A DNA stretch of 64,000 nucleotides from Zychaea mexicana (Eukaryota; Mucoromycota; Mucoromycetes; Mucorales; Lichtheimiaceae), in assembly GCF_025766255.1 (NCBI RefSeq), contig NW_026516836.1:1-64000 (forward strand), written 5' to 3'. A model generated the notes under the pieces. That model made no database searches, had not been told where the DNA came from, and worked only from the letters and a program-made list of their open reading frames with translations. This document shows, in pieces, positions 31,930-43,624 of the stretch; positions within the stretch are counted from its first letter, which is position 1, and the number at the start of each line of letters is the position of its first letter. Position numbers and translations under genes: made by a program.

Positions 31930-31943
31930 GTTGCCATGGCAAC
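31930..31943. promoter_or_regulatory. Perfect RFX-type palindrome (X-box)
   Basis: GTTGCCATGGCAAC is a perfect 14-bp palindrome and matches the RFX/Crt1 X-box consensus. It overlaps the second in-frame ATG of the small frame 31837-32361. Binding is inferred from sequence only. Confidence 0.4.
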
Positions 31944-32361
31944 GAAAAGCGTTACGGACAGACGGACAGAGCAGTTTCATAAAGGCTTTCATACTCCGTA
32001 TAGAACGCCTAAAAAGCAAAGTCCATCCATGGAGAGCAAAGGCAACCAACACAGTCTCGGCCTTGATTTTGATAAATTCAAAACGGCATATGAAGGGATA
32101 CAGCTAAGCATACACAGGAACGCTATGAGAACAGGTCACCCGTTTGAAGCGGCAGAGCAGCATCCATGCACAGCATCTTTGATAAGCACGGGAAAAGCAA
32201 AAACAAGTCCGTCCAGCAAAGAAGCCTTGAAAACAAAATCGCCAAGTAGAGCCACAATACGTTCAAAAACGTGGAAAGATGAAGCAGTGTTGAGTAATAG
32301 TGGGCAGCAAATGAACTTTAGTAAGAACAACAGTGGTGCCCGTTGCTTCATGTATTTATAG
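31936..32361 (+). CDS. Possible small basic hypothetical protein
   Basis: An uninterrupted frame of about 141 residues from the ATG inside the palindrome reads MATKSVTDRRTEQFHKGFHT... and ends in ARCFMYL. It is rich in Ser, Lys and Thr with no obvious domain, signal peptide or membrane segment. An upstream ATG at 31837 would add 33 residues. I recognise no family, and it could be a chance frame. Confidence 0.25.
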   Translation: MATKSVTDRRTEQFHKGFHTPYRTPKKQSPSMESKGNQHSLGLDFDKFKTAYEGIQLSIHRNAMRTGHPFEAAEQHPCTASLISTGKAKTSPSSKEALKTKSPSRATIRSKTWKDEAVLSNSGQQMNFSKNNSGARCFMYL

Positions 32362-33461
32362 CAACCTGGAACCCTGAACCATCAGAGCAATGAACCATCG
32401 GAAGAAGTGCTTCCCAATAAGCAGTGGTGGCGGCTTTACTCCTTTTGTTTACGTCTTGTCATTTTCTCATGCTATCTTTCCTTATGCGCAATCGTGTCCG
32501 ACATAATTTTATCTTGTAGCTAATGGATCTGGCTCAATTACTCGCTTGACTTCTTTGTTGCTTGCTACTCCTCTGTATGTAGCAAAGGGTTTGTATGTGG
32601 GAATTCACAATGCTCAGCAGATAGGCTAGATGTCCTTTATATGTGTACTGGGCAGGTTATTCTTGTGATAACGATTTTAAAGTTTTTTTGTCAGGCGGTA
32701 TGTATGTTTAAAACAACGTGTGCATTATGCATATGCTTGATCTCCTGGAAGTTATTACTGTATGAGCTGTACAGTCTACTATTTTGTGTATTGTTGATAC
32801 GAAAATCTTAGAAAGCAAGCTACTTTCTATGTGCAATTAGCAACTACAGGTATAGTACCCGGACGATCTCTCTTTCACTCTCACGTCATAGTTTTCGTAT
32901 ATTGTCCCTCGGCGTTCGTTCTTTATTTTTTGACTTGAGTTATCAAGTATGTGTATTTGTAGCACCAACAACAACGTCATTTTATCAACACACTCGTTTG
33001 CGCTCGCATGGGCCACATTCTTTCCTCGAAATATTTCTTGGCCAAAAACAGGGTGATATCATAGACTAGCTTTTGCTAGCTCCCATCTCATTGGTGTCTG
33101 TATGATAAGCCGAGGCGTCACAAAGAGATAGTAGAGAGAATAGTGTGCAGCATACCTTTATCCGGCATACGGGGAAGAAAGGAAGATTACCCGGCCATGA
33201 CAAAATCCTCGTATCGTATCACAGACCATGCCATTATGATATGGTGTAGTGCATGTGTGGTTTGCCTTTCATATTTCTCAGTTGGTGTTGTTGTTGACGA
33301 TCACCTGACAAACATAATTTTTTAGTGCATGTTTTTTTCCAACAAGGATGTACAGTTTTATTTATAAAAAGATGAAAATCAGCAAGCAGCCTTTTTCTTT
33401 CTTCCTTTCTATTCTACATTTGTAACTTTCTACTGTTTAACTTTTATTATTAATAATCAAC
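32362..33461. other. Intergenic upstream of the 149-residue gene
   Basis: No gene is recognised. The last 100 bp are T-rich with pyrimidine tracts (CTTTTTCTTTCTTCC), consistent with a fungal promoter and 5' leader for the gene at 33462. Confidence 0.45.
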
Positions 33462-33911
33462 ATGTCAGCCGTCGTCATTGCCCAGCAACAGCAACAGCAA
33501 CAGCCTCAACAGCCACCCGGCACGTCCTCTGGAGGCTACCGGTCCTTGCTGAGCAAGCCAGCCCGTCTGTGGCAAAGATCCAACAAGACCGCGCCTCTGG
33601 TTGATGAAAAGTCTCCTTCGGTACAGCCCATTGATGTGCCCAAGAACAGCAGTAACAGCAACAAGCGAAACGAGAACAAATTGACGATTGTTCTGAGGGA
33701 GACGGCCAAGGGCGATATCTTCAAATTGTCGACGATCAATGACAGCGGATTTTTTCTCCCACCGAGTCCTTGTGAAGACAGCAAGCGTGATCACTGGCTC
33801 GATATTGATCAGGATGAGCTAGCCTTTCGATTGCCAAGCCCGGATCGCCTGACTACCCATTCGGGTGACAAGGAACAACGCAGTTTTTTTACACCCTCTG
33901 CTACCTTTTAG
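33462..33911 (+). CDS. Hypothetical single-exon protein with conserved-looking C-terminal half
   Basis: The 149-residue product starts with a Gln/Pro-rich tract (residues 7-20), then a Ser/Asn-rich basic stretch. A better-ordered half follows (LTIVLRETAKGDIFKLSTIND, then GFFLPPSPCEDSKRDHWLDIDQDE and FRLPSPDR). Two SP/TP-type sites (PPSPCED, LPSPDR) could be phosphorylated. There is no signal peptide, membrane segment or catalytic motif. GC content and codon use are host-like. I do not recognise the family; the C-terminal half looks constrained, so it is probably a real gene. Confidence 0.6.
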   Translation: MSAVVIAQQQQQQQPQQPPGTSSGGYRSLLSKPARLWQRSNKTAPLVDEKSPSVQPIDVPKNSSNSNKRNENKLTIVLRETAKGDIFKLSTINDSGFFLPPSPCEDSKRDHWLDIDQDELAFRLPSPDRLTTHSGDKEQRSFFTPSATF

Positions 33912-34219
33912 TTGCATTACACGCTACACTACGTATTCTTTGTCTGTATACCCTTCCGCTTGCCGCCTTTTCTTCCATTCATAATTCAAGACACACACAG
34001 AGCCATTGTTTAATCTCTCCCTTTCTTGTACTTGCCATTAGTAGTTTTCTTTTTTGTGTTCATTTTAATGATATAATGTTTTGATAATAGTATTATATAC
34101 CTAATAGCTAATAATAATAGTGTTGCCCTTGTTCCTTTGTTTGTCCAGCAAAAATCATGATACATGAAGGTCCATGTTGTGCTATACACATACTACAATG
34201 GAACTGCTCGCGAGATATC

Positions 34220-35425
34220 TTATCCAAAGAGTCGCCGTTTCTTCTGCTTGGGCTTTTGTCTTACCACCCGTCCCTCTTTTCGTCTGTTACTGCTCTCGCT
34301 CTTTGCATTAGTTAGCATTTTTCGGTCTGAGAATGATTAAAATGTTACGTGCATCCTTCTTCTTACCAAGGAGGAAGAGGCCAGCTGGCTTTCTTGCGCA
34401 ACGTCGGCCGAATCTGGTTCTGCATGATCAGGTGCTGTCGCTGTTCTTGCTGGCGTTGGCGATGCTTCCGTTGCTGCTGTTGAGGACGGCGCTAATCGAA
34501 TGTTATGTATGGCGTGTATGTGTGAGTGTGAATGTACACGGCGGTGGATGATTAATTCTTCCATCTATCGCCCCAACGCAACAACACACCACCCCCCCCT
34601 TTTTTTTCTATAAACACGTATTCACCCGCCTCTTCCTTTGTGTAAGCTGGCTTACATAACTCGGTTTCTACTTCACTGTGTGCTCGTTTGCTTTGAGCAA
34701 TGCTCGCGGATGCCTTGTGCATTCTCTTCAACCAAGAGTCGTTCAAAATACATGCTTCATCAGGCTAATATTTGAAAATAGGTCAACAACAGCAGTAGCA
34801 GCAGCGTGGGCATATGTTATTGACATGGGAAAAAAAAGATTAGAGAAGGTGGAGGTGACGTTTTACCTTTCCAAATGAAATGTCATGTTGCACATCTATT
34901 CGCCTTGATCAATAATCCAAGTGTGCCGTACGGAAAAAAAAAGAACAAAGAAGGGAAGGCAAGGAGTTTACCTGGTTGGTTCGTCGCCTTTCCGGCTAGC
35001 ATCAACATTGGCAAAATAAAATGGTCGTACAATACCGTCGGAGCTTCTGCGAGTAATGCTTTGCACATGAACGTCCACGCTAGTGTCGCGAACCCTTGAG
35101 ATTCACTGCCCCTAATTCGCAGCTCTTGGCCTTCCTTCATTTGCTCCACTTGACATTTCCCCTTCACATCGTGCAGAAATGTTTCAAGGTGTTTCAGCAA
35201 CTGCTGCAATTGCTCGTCATCGTCAATGACAAGTCGATGGCTGCTTGCTTGCTTCTTTAGTGCTCTGGCGTTGGCGGCATCGTACCACACACGTCGTAGA
35301 TCGGTGACCAGTAAACGATAACCGGTATTGTCCGTATGGTATTTCAGATAATAGACATTGTCGTCGTTTGCTTTTACACAGTTCCATGGTGCACTTAACA
35401 GCCGGGTATAGGAGTCTTCATCCAT
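34220..35425 (-). CDS. NEJ1: XLF/Cernunnos (Nej1) non-homologous end-joining factor
   Basis: XLF bridges XRCC4-ligase IV complexes at Ku-bound DNA ends in the nucleus. Exon 1 (from the ATG at 35425) matches the XLF head domain: APWNCVKANDDNVYYLKY, GYRLLVTDLRRVWYD and FATLAWTFMCKAL followed by FILPMLML. These parallel the LLVSDLQQVW and WNFHC segments of animal XLF. A donor at about 34978 leads to a short exon (DVQHDISFGK) and a helical exon (ILNDSWLKRMHKASASIAQSK). A Ala/Thr/Pro-rich exon then precedes a last exon ending in KQKKRRLFG before the stop at 34220-34222. That tail fits the C-terminal Ku-binding motif (basic residues then LF). Exon borders are my reading of splice consensus. It lies 73 bp downstream of the quinolinate gene on the same strand. 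Confidence 0.8.
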
Positions 35426-35498
35426 TCCTTTTTTAAATATATGTTATTATTAGGCTTAACAAACAAAGAAAAGAAGAACACAAAAGAAAAAATGGCTA

Positions 35499-36775
<1,277 letters not shown>

Positions 36776-38340
36776 TATAGATAAATAAGACCAGTGAGAG
36801 ATAGAGAGAGTGAAAAAAAGATCCAATGTTTACCCGAAGTACTTGTATGCGGACGCTGAATCATATCATAGCACAGCCGATGATCAACCCAAAAACGAAG
36901 AAGAAAAGAGATCGCATTGATCTCTTTTCACTATTAGAGCAAAGAGGAGGTCGAAGGTAATCAATCTATACACTACGTCTATAGAGATAAGTGATTTACA
37001 AAATATACTGATTATAACATTTGTCTGTTTCTTTCATGTGTTTGCCTGCATAAAATGATTATAGTGGACAGCGTGTGGGGAACTGCTACCGTGCGGAGAC
37101 GCTGTATGACACATAGAGTCCGCACCCTGCTGTCGCTGTTGGTCGGGTCGATTCGGATGTCATATGTCAATAGAAGCAAGAGCCCGTCATTTGACGGGAC
37201 GAAACAACGATTCTTGCTTTCTTCACAGTTGTCATTGTTCCCCGATATAAAAAGAGCGCCATGTTCCTTGGGCTACCGCTGGTTGAGATGGGGTAATCGA
37301 CGAGGTTTCTCGTTGAAAACCACAAAGATTAATCTTTGTCACCAAGCAAGACAGCAGTGTACTTTCGAAATCATTCAACACGCCGGGGTGACTACTAGAA
37401 ATATTAGATTGTTAAGTCATTCAATGATTGTTTAATTACACTATTTTCTCCCTCTAAGATAAGCGTGCACCACGTACTACATCGTGTATATAAAATGCAT
37501 ACAATCGACTATGTCACTTGACAGAAGCACACTCAAGCATCTATATTATCGACAGCATTAACAATACCAAGAAACCACCTTGTGCTGAGATTGATGAACA
37601 TCAAGCTAAGGTCTTTTTGAATAACGTAAACAGCGAATAACTCGAATTGATGTTAACAACAGCAGTTCATTGAAAATAGCAAGGACTCTGATAACAAAAT
37701 AGTATAACCAACTGAATGACAAACGCCGTACTTTTTAAACCTTGGTCGTAAACTAAATATCAGATAGGAAAAGGTTTTCCTCTGAATTTTTGAGCTTTGG
37801 CTTCAAACACATGGGATTTCCTAAGCAATTATGGTATATACATACACAGTATACCTTGTCGAGCGCACTAGTGCATGCATATCTGGCGCTATATACTAGT
37901 GATGGCGTGAGCACTATTAATCCAACACACAAATTCGTCTGATATAAGCAAAAAAATAAAGGATGAACAAAGTGACTGTACTGGACAAATGATAGAACTC
38001 CACAAGCACGTTTAATCAGTTGTCGCGGGTTTTTTCAAAGACAGGAGTGCATAGAAAGTGGTATCAGACTATGAAAAGCATGATATTACAACTTTCCAAA
38101 AAATCAACCTTCATATACTACAGAAATGTGGCAAATATAGAAATCTGACTAGTACAAGGTCCATGCTTATGCTCGAACCCCGCTTTTGTTGGACTCTAAT
38201 AGAAAAGTTTGATCATGCCATACAGTCAATTAAAAAAATGGGCCCACAGTTTAGCCGAAGCATTCATATATATATTTGCTACATCTTTATTTTTCAATTT
38301 AACACATATCATACTCTTTTTCACAAAGCACATATATTCA
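36776..38340. other. Intergenic between divergent BNA6 and monooxygenase genes
   Basis: The 1.5-kb spacer holds one 126-residue frame (37055-37435) without a recognisable domain. I treat it as chance. A TATATAAAA-like element is seen near 37488, and short A/T tracts precede the monooxygenase ATG. Confidence 0.45.
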
Positions 38341-40513
38341 TGAGTGAAGAATCTCCATCCCAAGTTGACGTACTAGTCGTTGGAGGTAAAGAAACATACA
38401 TCATCGATAATCGTTTGAAAACGGTGTATAAAAGTCTTTGACCACATATCCTTTTGCTTCACTTTGTTCTTAGGAGGACCCGTTGGTCTTTTCGCAGCAA
38501 ACATGGCCGTCAGGTCCGGCTTGACCATGCGGATTGTAGGTAATAAAATTGAAGGAGAGGTTTTTAGTATCACACGACGATAGTAAAAAAATGACAATCT
38601 CGCACCAACACACAATATTATACGACATAATATAATAAATACTGTAGACATCGAATCTGAACCACAGCATTGGGGCCGCGGAGACTGGCTCCATGGCCGC
38701 ACACTTGAAATTCTTGACTACACCGGGCTTAATACTGATCTCTTAGGAACAGGCAGCAAGGTGGAAACGCTAGCAGTGCACCATCAATTACCGCCTCGCA
38801 ACCATACGGCGACAGCTGGACGAACAAGCATGGATTTTGTCCCTGAATCCATCGTTACAAAGTACAAGTAAGTATGGAGTAATACAACGAGATATTGGTC
38901 TTTCTTGGTTGATGTATGTTGCAAAGCCAGTTTGCTACTGGAACCATCATGTTCTCTTTTACATATTCTAATTAAAAAATGTTACATAAAACAGGCATCT
39001 TCTTTGCGTTGGGCAACATATTACAGAATCGAACTTCCAGCACACGCTTTCGGAAAACGGTATCCAAGTCGAACGCCCGGTCACTGTTACACAATTTACT
39101 CAAAAAGAAGGAGAAGAGTATCCTATTTTGGCAACGTTGGAGAACAAAAAAAATCATGCGACAGAAGTGATTCGTGCCAAATATTTGCTAGGATGTGATG
39201 GTGCACACAGCTCAATTCGGCAGCAGCTTGGAATCGGCTATGAAGGCAACGGAAGTAAACGGAACTGTGGTGTTTTAGATGCCTTGGTGCAAACCAATTT
39301 CCCTGACCGAAAAAGTATCAGGTATGTGACGAGTGAAATGCTGGCAGGAGCTATCTATTACGAAAGACAGAATTTATTCTTTTTATGCTAATCCCAGTGA
39401 TACAGTTTCGTTCGAGGACCTTTTGGAAGCCATGCATGCCTGTTTCCACGCGAAAACAACTTGACTCGTGTCATGGTGGAACTTCCGTCGGATGATCGCG
39501 ACAGAAATCAAATTCCTTTGGAGACTGTGCAAAGTGAGGCACGCAGAGCACTTTTGCCTCACCGCGTAGAGTTTTTGGCAGTAATGTGGTGGACGGTGTA
39601 CAGCGTTGGTCAGCATGTCGCAGCTCGATATACCGACAACGCAGGTGATACGCCTCGCGTTTTCTTGTGTGGCGACGCCTGCCATTCACAAAGTCCAACC
39701 CTGGGTCAAGGTTTGAATACTGGCATCGGCGATGTTTTTAATTTGGTAATGAAACTATTTATGCAACGGCACCTTCATGTGTACTTAGAGCAACAAAGCA
39801 ATAACACGCGTAACTCGGAATAGGTTTGGAAAATCGCCATGGTGAACGCTGGTCTTGCGAAGCCAGTCCTGCTATCTACATACGAACCCGAGCGGCGTCC
39901 CATAGCACAAAAGGTTATTGCCATCGACCGACTAGTTTCTGAGAACGTTTCAAAGGATGAGCCGTTAATGAGCCTCATTCGTGAGAATCAAGAATTGACT
40001 ACTGGATTTGGTGTGTCGTACGCAACTGGAACACCAAGATCGTCGGCAGGATTCTTACGAGCAGGCGACCGTGCACCTGATTTCAAGGTGGTAGCATACA
40101 GCACAAGCAAAAAAGCGCGTCTCTACGATCTCTGGCGCACAAAAGATAGCTGGTGCTTCCATTTGTTGATTCTGGCTGGCGATTTATGTCAGACCGCGGC
40201 ACGCGTAGCAGAAGCTTTGGAAGCATTCAAGGACAAGGATTGGAGCTGGCTGCAGATTCACCTCATTACGACGACAACTCAAAAGGGCGTTATTGATGCA
40301 ACGCCTAGCGTCATTAGCAAGCAGGCGCTTTTAATTGACAAGATTAACCAAGCACAGTGCCATCACGGATATGGTGTCAAGGACGAAGACGCACCTGTGG
40401 CGGTGGTTATTCGACCGGACCTGCATATCGGATGGATCGGCACATTATCGTCGTCTATGGAAGAGTGGCTTGCCACTAGCATTAATTTGGGGCTTAAGGG
40501 ATGGAATGTGTAA
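38341..40513 (+). CDS. FAD-dependent monooxygenase of the phenol 2-monooxygenase type
   Basis: The spliced product is an FAD/NAD(P)H aromatic hydroxylase, acting probably on a phenolic compound. Exon 1 begins MSEESPSQVDVLVVGG and joins GPVGLFAANMAVRSGL, giving the dinucleotide-binding GxGxxG. CDGAHSSIRQQLG (39194-39232) is the DG motif. RVFLCGDACHSQSPTLGQGLNTGIGD (39655-39733) is the GD motif that binds FAD ribityl. A C-terminal thioredoxin-like domain (GDRAPDFKV to DLHIGWIG, 40063-40443) is typical of the PHOX/phenol hydroxylase group. Introns lie at about 38387-38473, 38537-38646, 38869-38993, 39321-39409 and 39748-39825. All key motifs are intact. The exact substrate cannot be told from sequence. 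Confidence 0.9.
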
Positions 40514-40833
40514 AAAACGCAAAGAGAGCCAGCAGGCTGCTCACCCCCTTTCATCAAACTCATTTTACTCCATGCATCCACATTCGAACCATGTATATCC
40601 TATATTCTTCATTCATGTCAGAGCCAAAGTTGCAAGAGATAATACATACTATAATGCCCTCCGTTTCTCTTTCCCTTTCTTTCTCTCTCTCTCTCTCTTA
40701 ACCTCTTTTATACCTCGATTCTACCATCTTAGGCGCGCATCGCGCGTTCTTCTTTCCTCCCCTACTTCATCTATATTTGCCCGCCTTTTTTTAATTTGAT
40801 AGATCGATCAACGAATATTATATAATCAATACA
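40514..40833. other. Intergenic with (TC)n tract
   Basis: This spacer contains a (CT)n microsatellite at 40668-40699, the palindrome GCGCGCATCGCGCG near 40733 and an A/T-rich patch just before the protease ATG. These are plausible promoter features of the protease gene; no gene is present. Confidence 0.5.
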
Positions 40834-42132
40834 ATGATGCATTTATCTGGAATACTTGTAGTAGCGCTGCTTGTAGTGCTCATTCCAGCGGTTGTATTCG
40901 CGATCCAAGATGGAACAGACGTTACTGATCCGACAACCTTTCCATATTATGTCATGCTCGGTAATCCACATGTATGCGGTGGCGTGATCCTATTATTCAA
41001 CCCTGCCATCATCCTTACAGCTGCTCACTGCGTGGTTGATGCCCCACACCCATTGAGCTTGACAACGAGGCATAATCCGTACTTTGTTGGATACGGAGAT
41101 ATTGACCGTAAAAGCCAAACGATCAACACTATTACCGATTGGATCGTACATCCAGATTACGAGGACAGCAATGGACAGGTAGATATGCATCACGATATCG
41201 CCATCGTCAAGCTCCAGAAGCCGCTGAAGCCTTCTGACACTGTTGCTCGAGTTGCCTTGTGGTCTGCAAAGGACTTTGACATACCACGACAGGCAGAACT
41301 GATGGGTTACGGCTATACAAGGATTGACAAACCAGAGGCACCGACGTTGCAGCGAATAGCAGTCAATGTCACAAGGTTCACTGCGGGCTACTCGGATATG
41401 GTAGAAGCCATGTCTTCCCATGACAGCGAAATGGCTTGCCATGGTGATTCAGGTACGGCTTTTGTATACTAATACAAAGTATTTGTTGTGTATGCGTCAG
41501 AAGTAAAAGAGGGGAGGTGCAAGTGACAGTAATATACTTAAAAGGCTATCATGCTTTGTTTAGGAAGCCCTTTAATTGTCCACAAGCAAGTCAACGCCAC
41601 CACAACTTCGCCGGTGGCTGTAGGTCTCTTGGCAAGAATATTTGGTGTATACGATCAAGATCCCAATCACGCGACATGTCCAGTTCCATTTCGCATTGAA
41701 AGTGAAGTGCCAACTATAATTGAAAGTTTCTGCAATCTCTCCAACATGCTGAGATGGATCGCGGATGAGACAGGCCTGGCCGTTGAACAGCTGACGGATC
41801 CGGGTTTTGTCCCAAATAACACGTGTTATGAGGACTGCCATGGTCGGTGGAGAGGAACGAGACTGGAAGAAGGGTTCGAAGACGAGGACAACGAAAAGGA
41901 TTCAGGACGGCAATGGCATATTGGCTTTGGCGATCGTACTTTCCAAAAGAATCATCCGGACAAATGGTTTATAGGACCCTTGGTGCAACAGCGGCAACAA
42001 GACTTTCACACTTCTACTGCCACTACCATCACCGTAATGTCATTGTATTCATCATCACTATTATCATCACTATTACTCCTTACCATAATTACTGTTGTTG
42101 TAGCTTCTATTTTCGAAATAATGTGTATATGA
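40834..42132 (+). CDS. Secreted or surface trypsin-fold serine protease
   Basis: A signal peptide (MMHLSGILVVALLVVLIPAVVFA) precedes the mature start IQDGTDVTDPTTFPYYV. The catalytic triad is H65 (LTAAHC), D121 (HHDIAIVKL) and S206 (ACHGDSG). Exon 1 ends in the serine codon region; an intron of about 100 bp (from 41452) joins GSPLIVHKQ in exon 2, giving GDSGSP. The residue six before the catalytic Ser, which sets P1 specificity, is Met rather than the Asp of trypsin, so it is unlikely to cut after Lys/Arg. Exon 2 adds an unusual acidic region (EEGFEDEDNEKDSG) and a C-terminal hydrophobic segment (SSLLSSLLLLTIITVVVASIF). The latter suggests a membrane or GPI anchor. Four or more further cysteines may form disulfides. 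The gene is convergent with the tRNA synthetase; stop codons are about 26 bp apart. Confidence 0.88.
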
Positions 42133-42158
42133 TTATCTGATACCACTACTATATACTG

Positions 42159-43487
42159 CTATCGCAAGCCAACCACCTTGTAGACTTCTTCCATATGGCT
42201 GTACGCGGCTTCAGCTGCCTTGTCCGCACCCTGATCCAATACACGTCGGACGTACCCAGCGTCAGCTTGTAATCGTACCAGTTCAGCCTGGATGGGAGCA
42301 AGTCGCTCGATGACTGCATCTGCTACTTGCTCCTTGAACTGTTTTGTGCTTTGCACATCAGCAAAATCGTTGACAGCCTGCTCTATACTAATATTGCGTA
42401 CAGCACTGTAAATGCTCAGTAAATTAGATACGCCAGGACGCTCCTTTGTATCATAGCTAACACCGGGCAGTGAATCGGTCATGGCTCGACGGATCTTGCT
42501 TTGTATAAGTTCTGGAGAGTCAGTAAGGTTGACTCTCGACTGATCAGAGGGGTCAGACTTGGACATTTTAGCCGTAGGTTGGCGCAATGACATGACGCGC
42601 TGCGTCTCGGGTGCTATACATAAGTTAGCAACGACGTATCTCATCTTTGTTAAAACAAAAACAGATATGATGATGCACACATAAAAGCTTGCTTACGTAT
42701 GATCGCGACGGGTTTGGGAAACACTTCTTGATTGAATGTCTTGTTAAACAACTTTGCAGTATCGCGTGCAAGTTCAAGGTGCTGTAGCTGGTCTTGTCCC
42801 ACAGGTACATGAGTCGCTCTAGATATACATAATGCTCATTTAGTTCATGCAGCAAGGACACACAGCAGCGGTAATATCTTCACCAAAAGAGGTGTATACG
42901 TTACTTGTAAAGCAAAATATCAGCGGCTTGTAATACGGGATAATCGAACAAGCCCATCTTTAACCCAGTCGTCAACGACTCGTCTGCCAATATTTCTGCG
43001 TGTGAGGAAACACGACCTCGTGCACTATCCATCTTTGACTTCCACTGAGTCATGCGACCCAACCATCCTACAGGCGTCAAGCAGTTGAATATCCATGCAA
43101 GCTCAGAGTGAGCCCTGACCTTGCTTTGTTCAAACAGAATACTTTTTTCCGGATCTACACCGCACGCCAGTAAACTGACGGCCATGTCGAACTTGGCCTG
43201 GCGCAATGCGTCTGGATTCTGCGGCATAGTAATAGCATGAAGGTCAACAACGCTATAGTAATTGGTCGTGCCCGGTTCTTGTAGACTGGCCCAATTTGAT
43301 AAAGCACCGAGATAGTTGCCCAGGTGTGGAATGCCGGTAGGTTGAATACCCGAGAAGATAATACGCTTGGCTGTTGTCGAAAGAGCTCTCTAAGTGAGGG
43401 GGTTTTCGAACATTGTGAATTTGATTCAAGAATGAATGGGGGAAAGAAAGGGTGCAGTGCAGTCTAATAAAGTACCTTGGGTATCAT
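42159..43487 (-). CDS. MSW1: Tryptophanyl-tRNA synthetase, probably mitochondrial
   Basis: This class I enzyme charges tRNA-Trp. The first exon is only MIPK; after an intron comes RALSTTAKRIIFSGIQPTGIPHLGNYLGAL. That carries the HIGH-equivalent PHLGN and an N-terminus with basic and Ser/Thr residues as in mitochondrial targeting signals. Further exons read NYYSVVDLHAIT, SILFEQSKVRAHSELAWIF, GLFDYPVLQAADILLYK, HVPVGQDQLQHLELARD and MSLRQPTAKMSKSD (KMSKS loop, about 42560). The C-terminal part ends EVYKVVGLR at the stop 42159-42161. The bacterial-type layout and about 350-residue length fit the organellar enzyme rather than the cytosolic one. Three to four introns are present. Confidence 0.92.
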
Positions 43488-43624
43488 TATTATTGCTATT
43501 TTTTGTTACAGCACAAAAAAAGAAAAACCAAGTGTAGAGTTGTCGGCGACAAGGACAGACAGAGCTGTCAAAAGTTTATCCAGTCAAATTATTTATTTCA
43601 GCAGGAATCGGCAAGACTAAACTA

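Noticed and set aside
37055..37435. 126-residue frame upstream of the monooxygenase
   Set aside because: No domain, host-unlike residue mix and no splice or promoter context.
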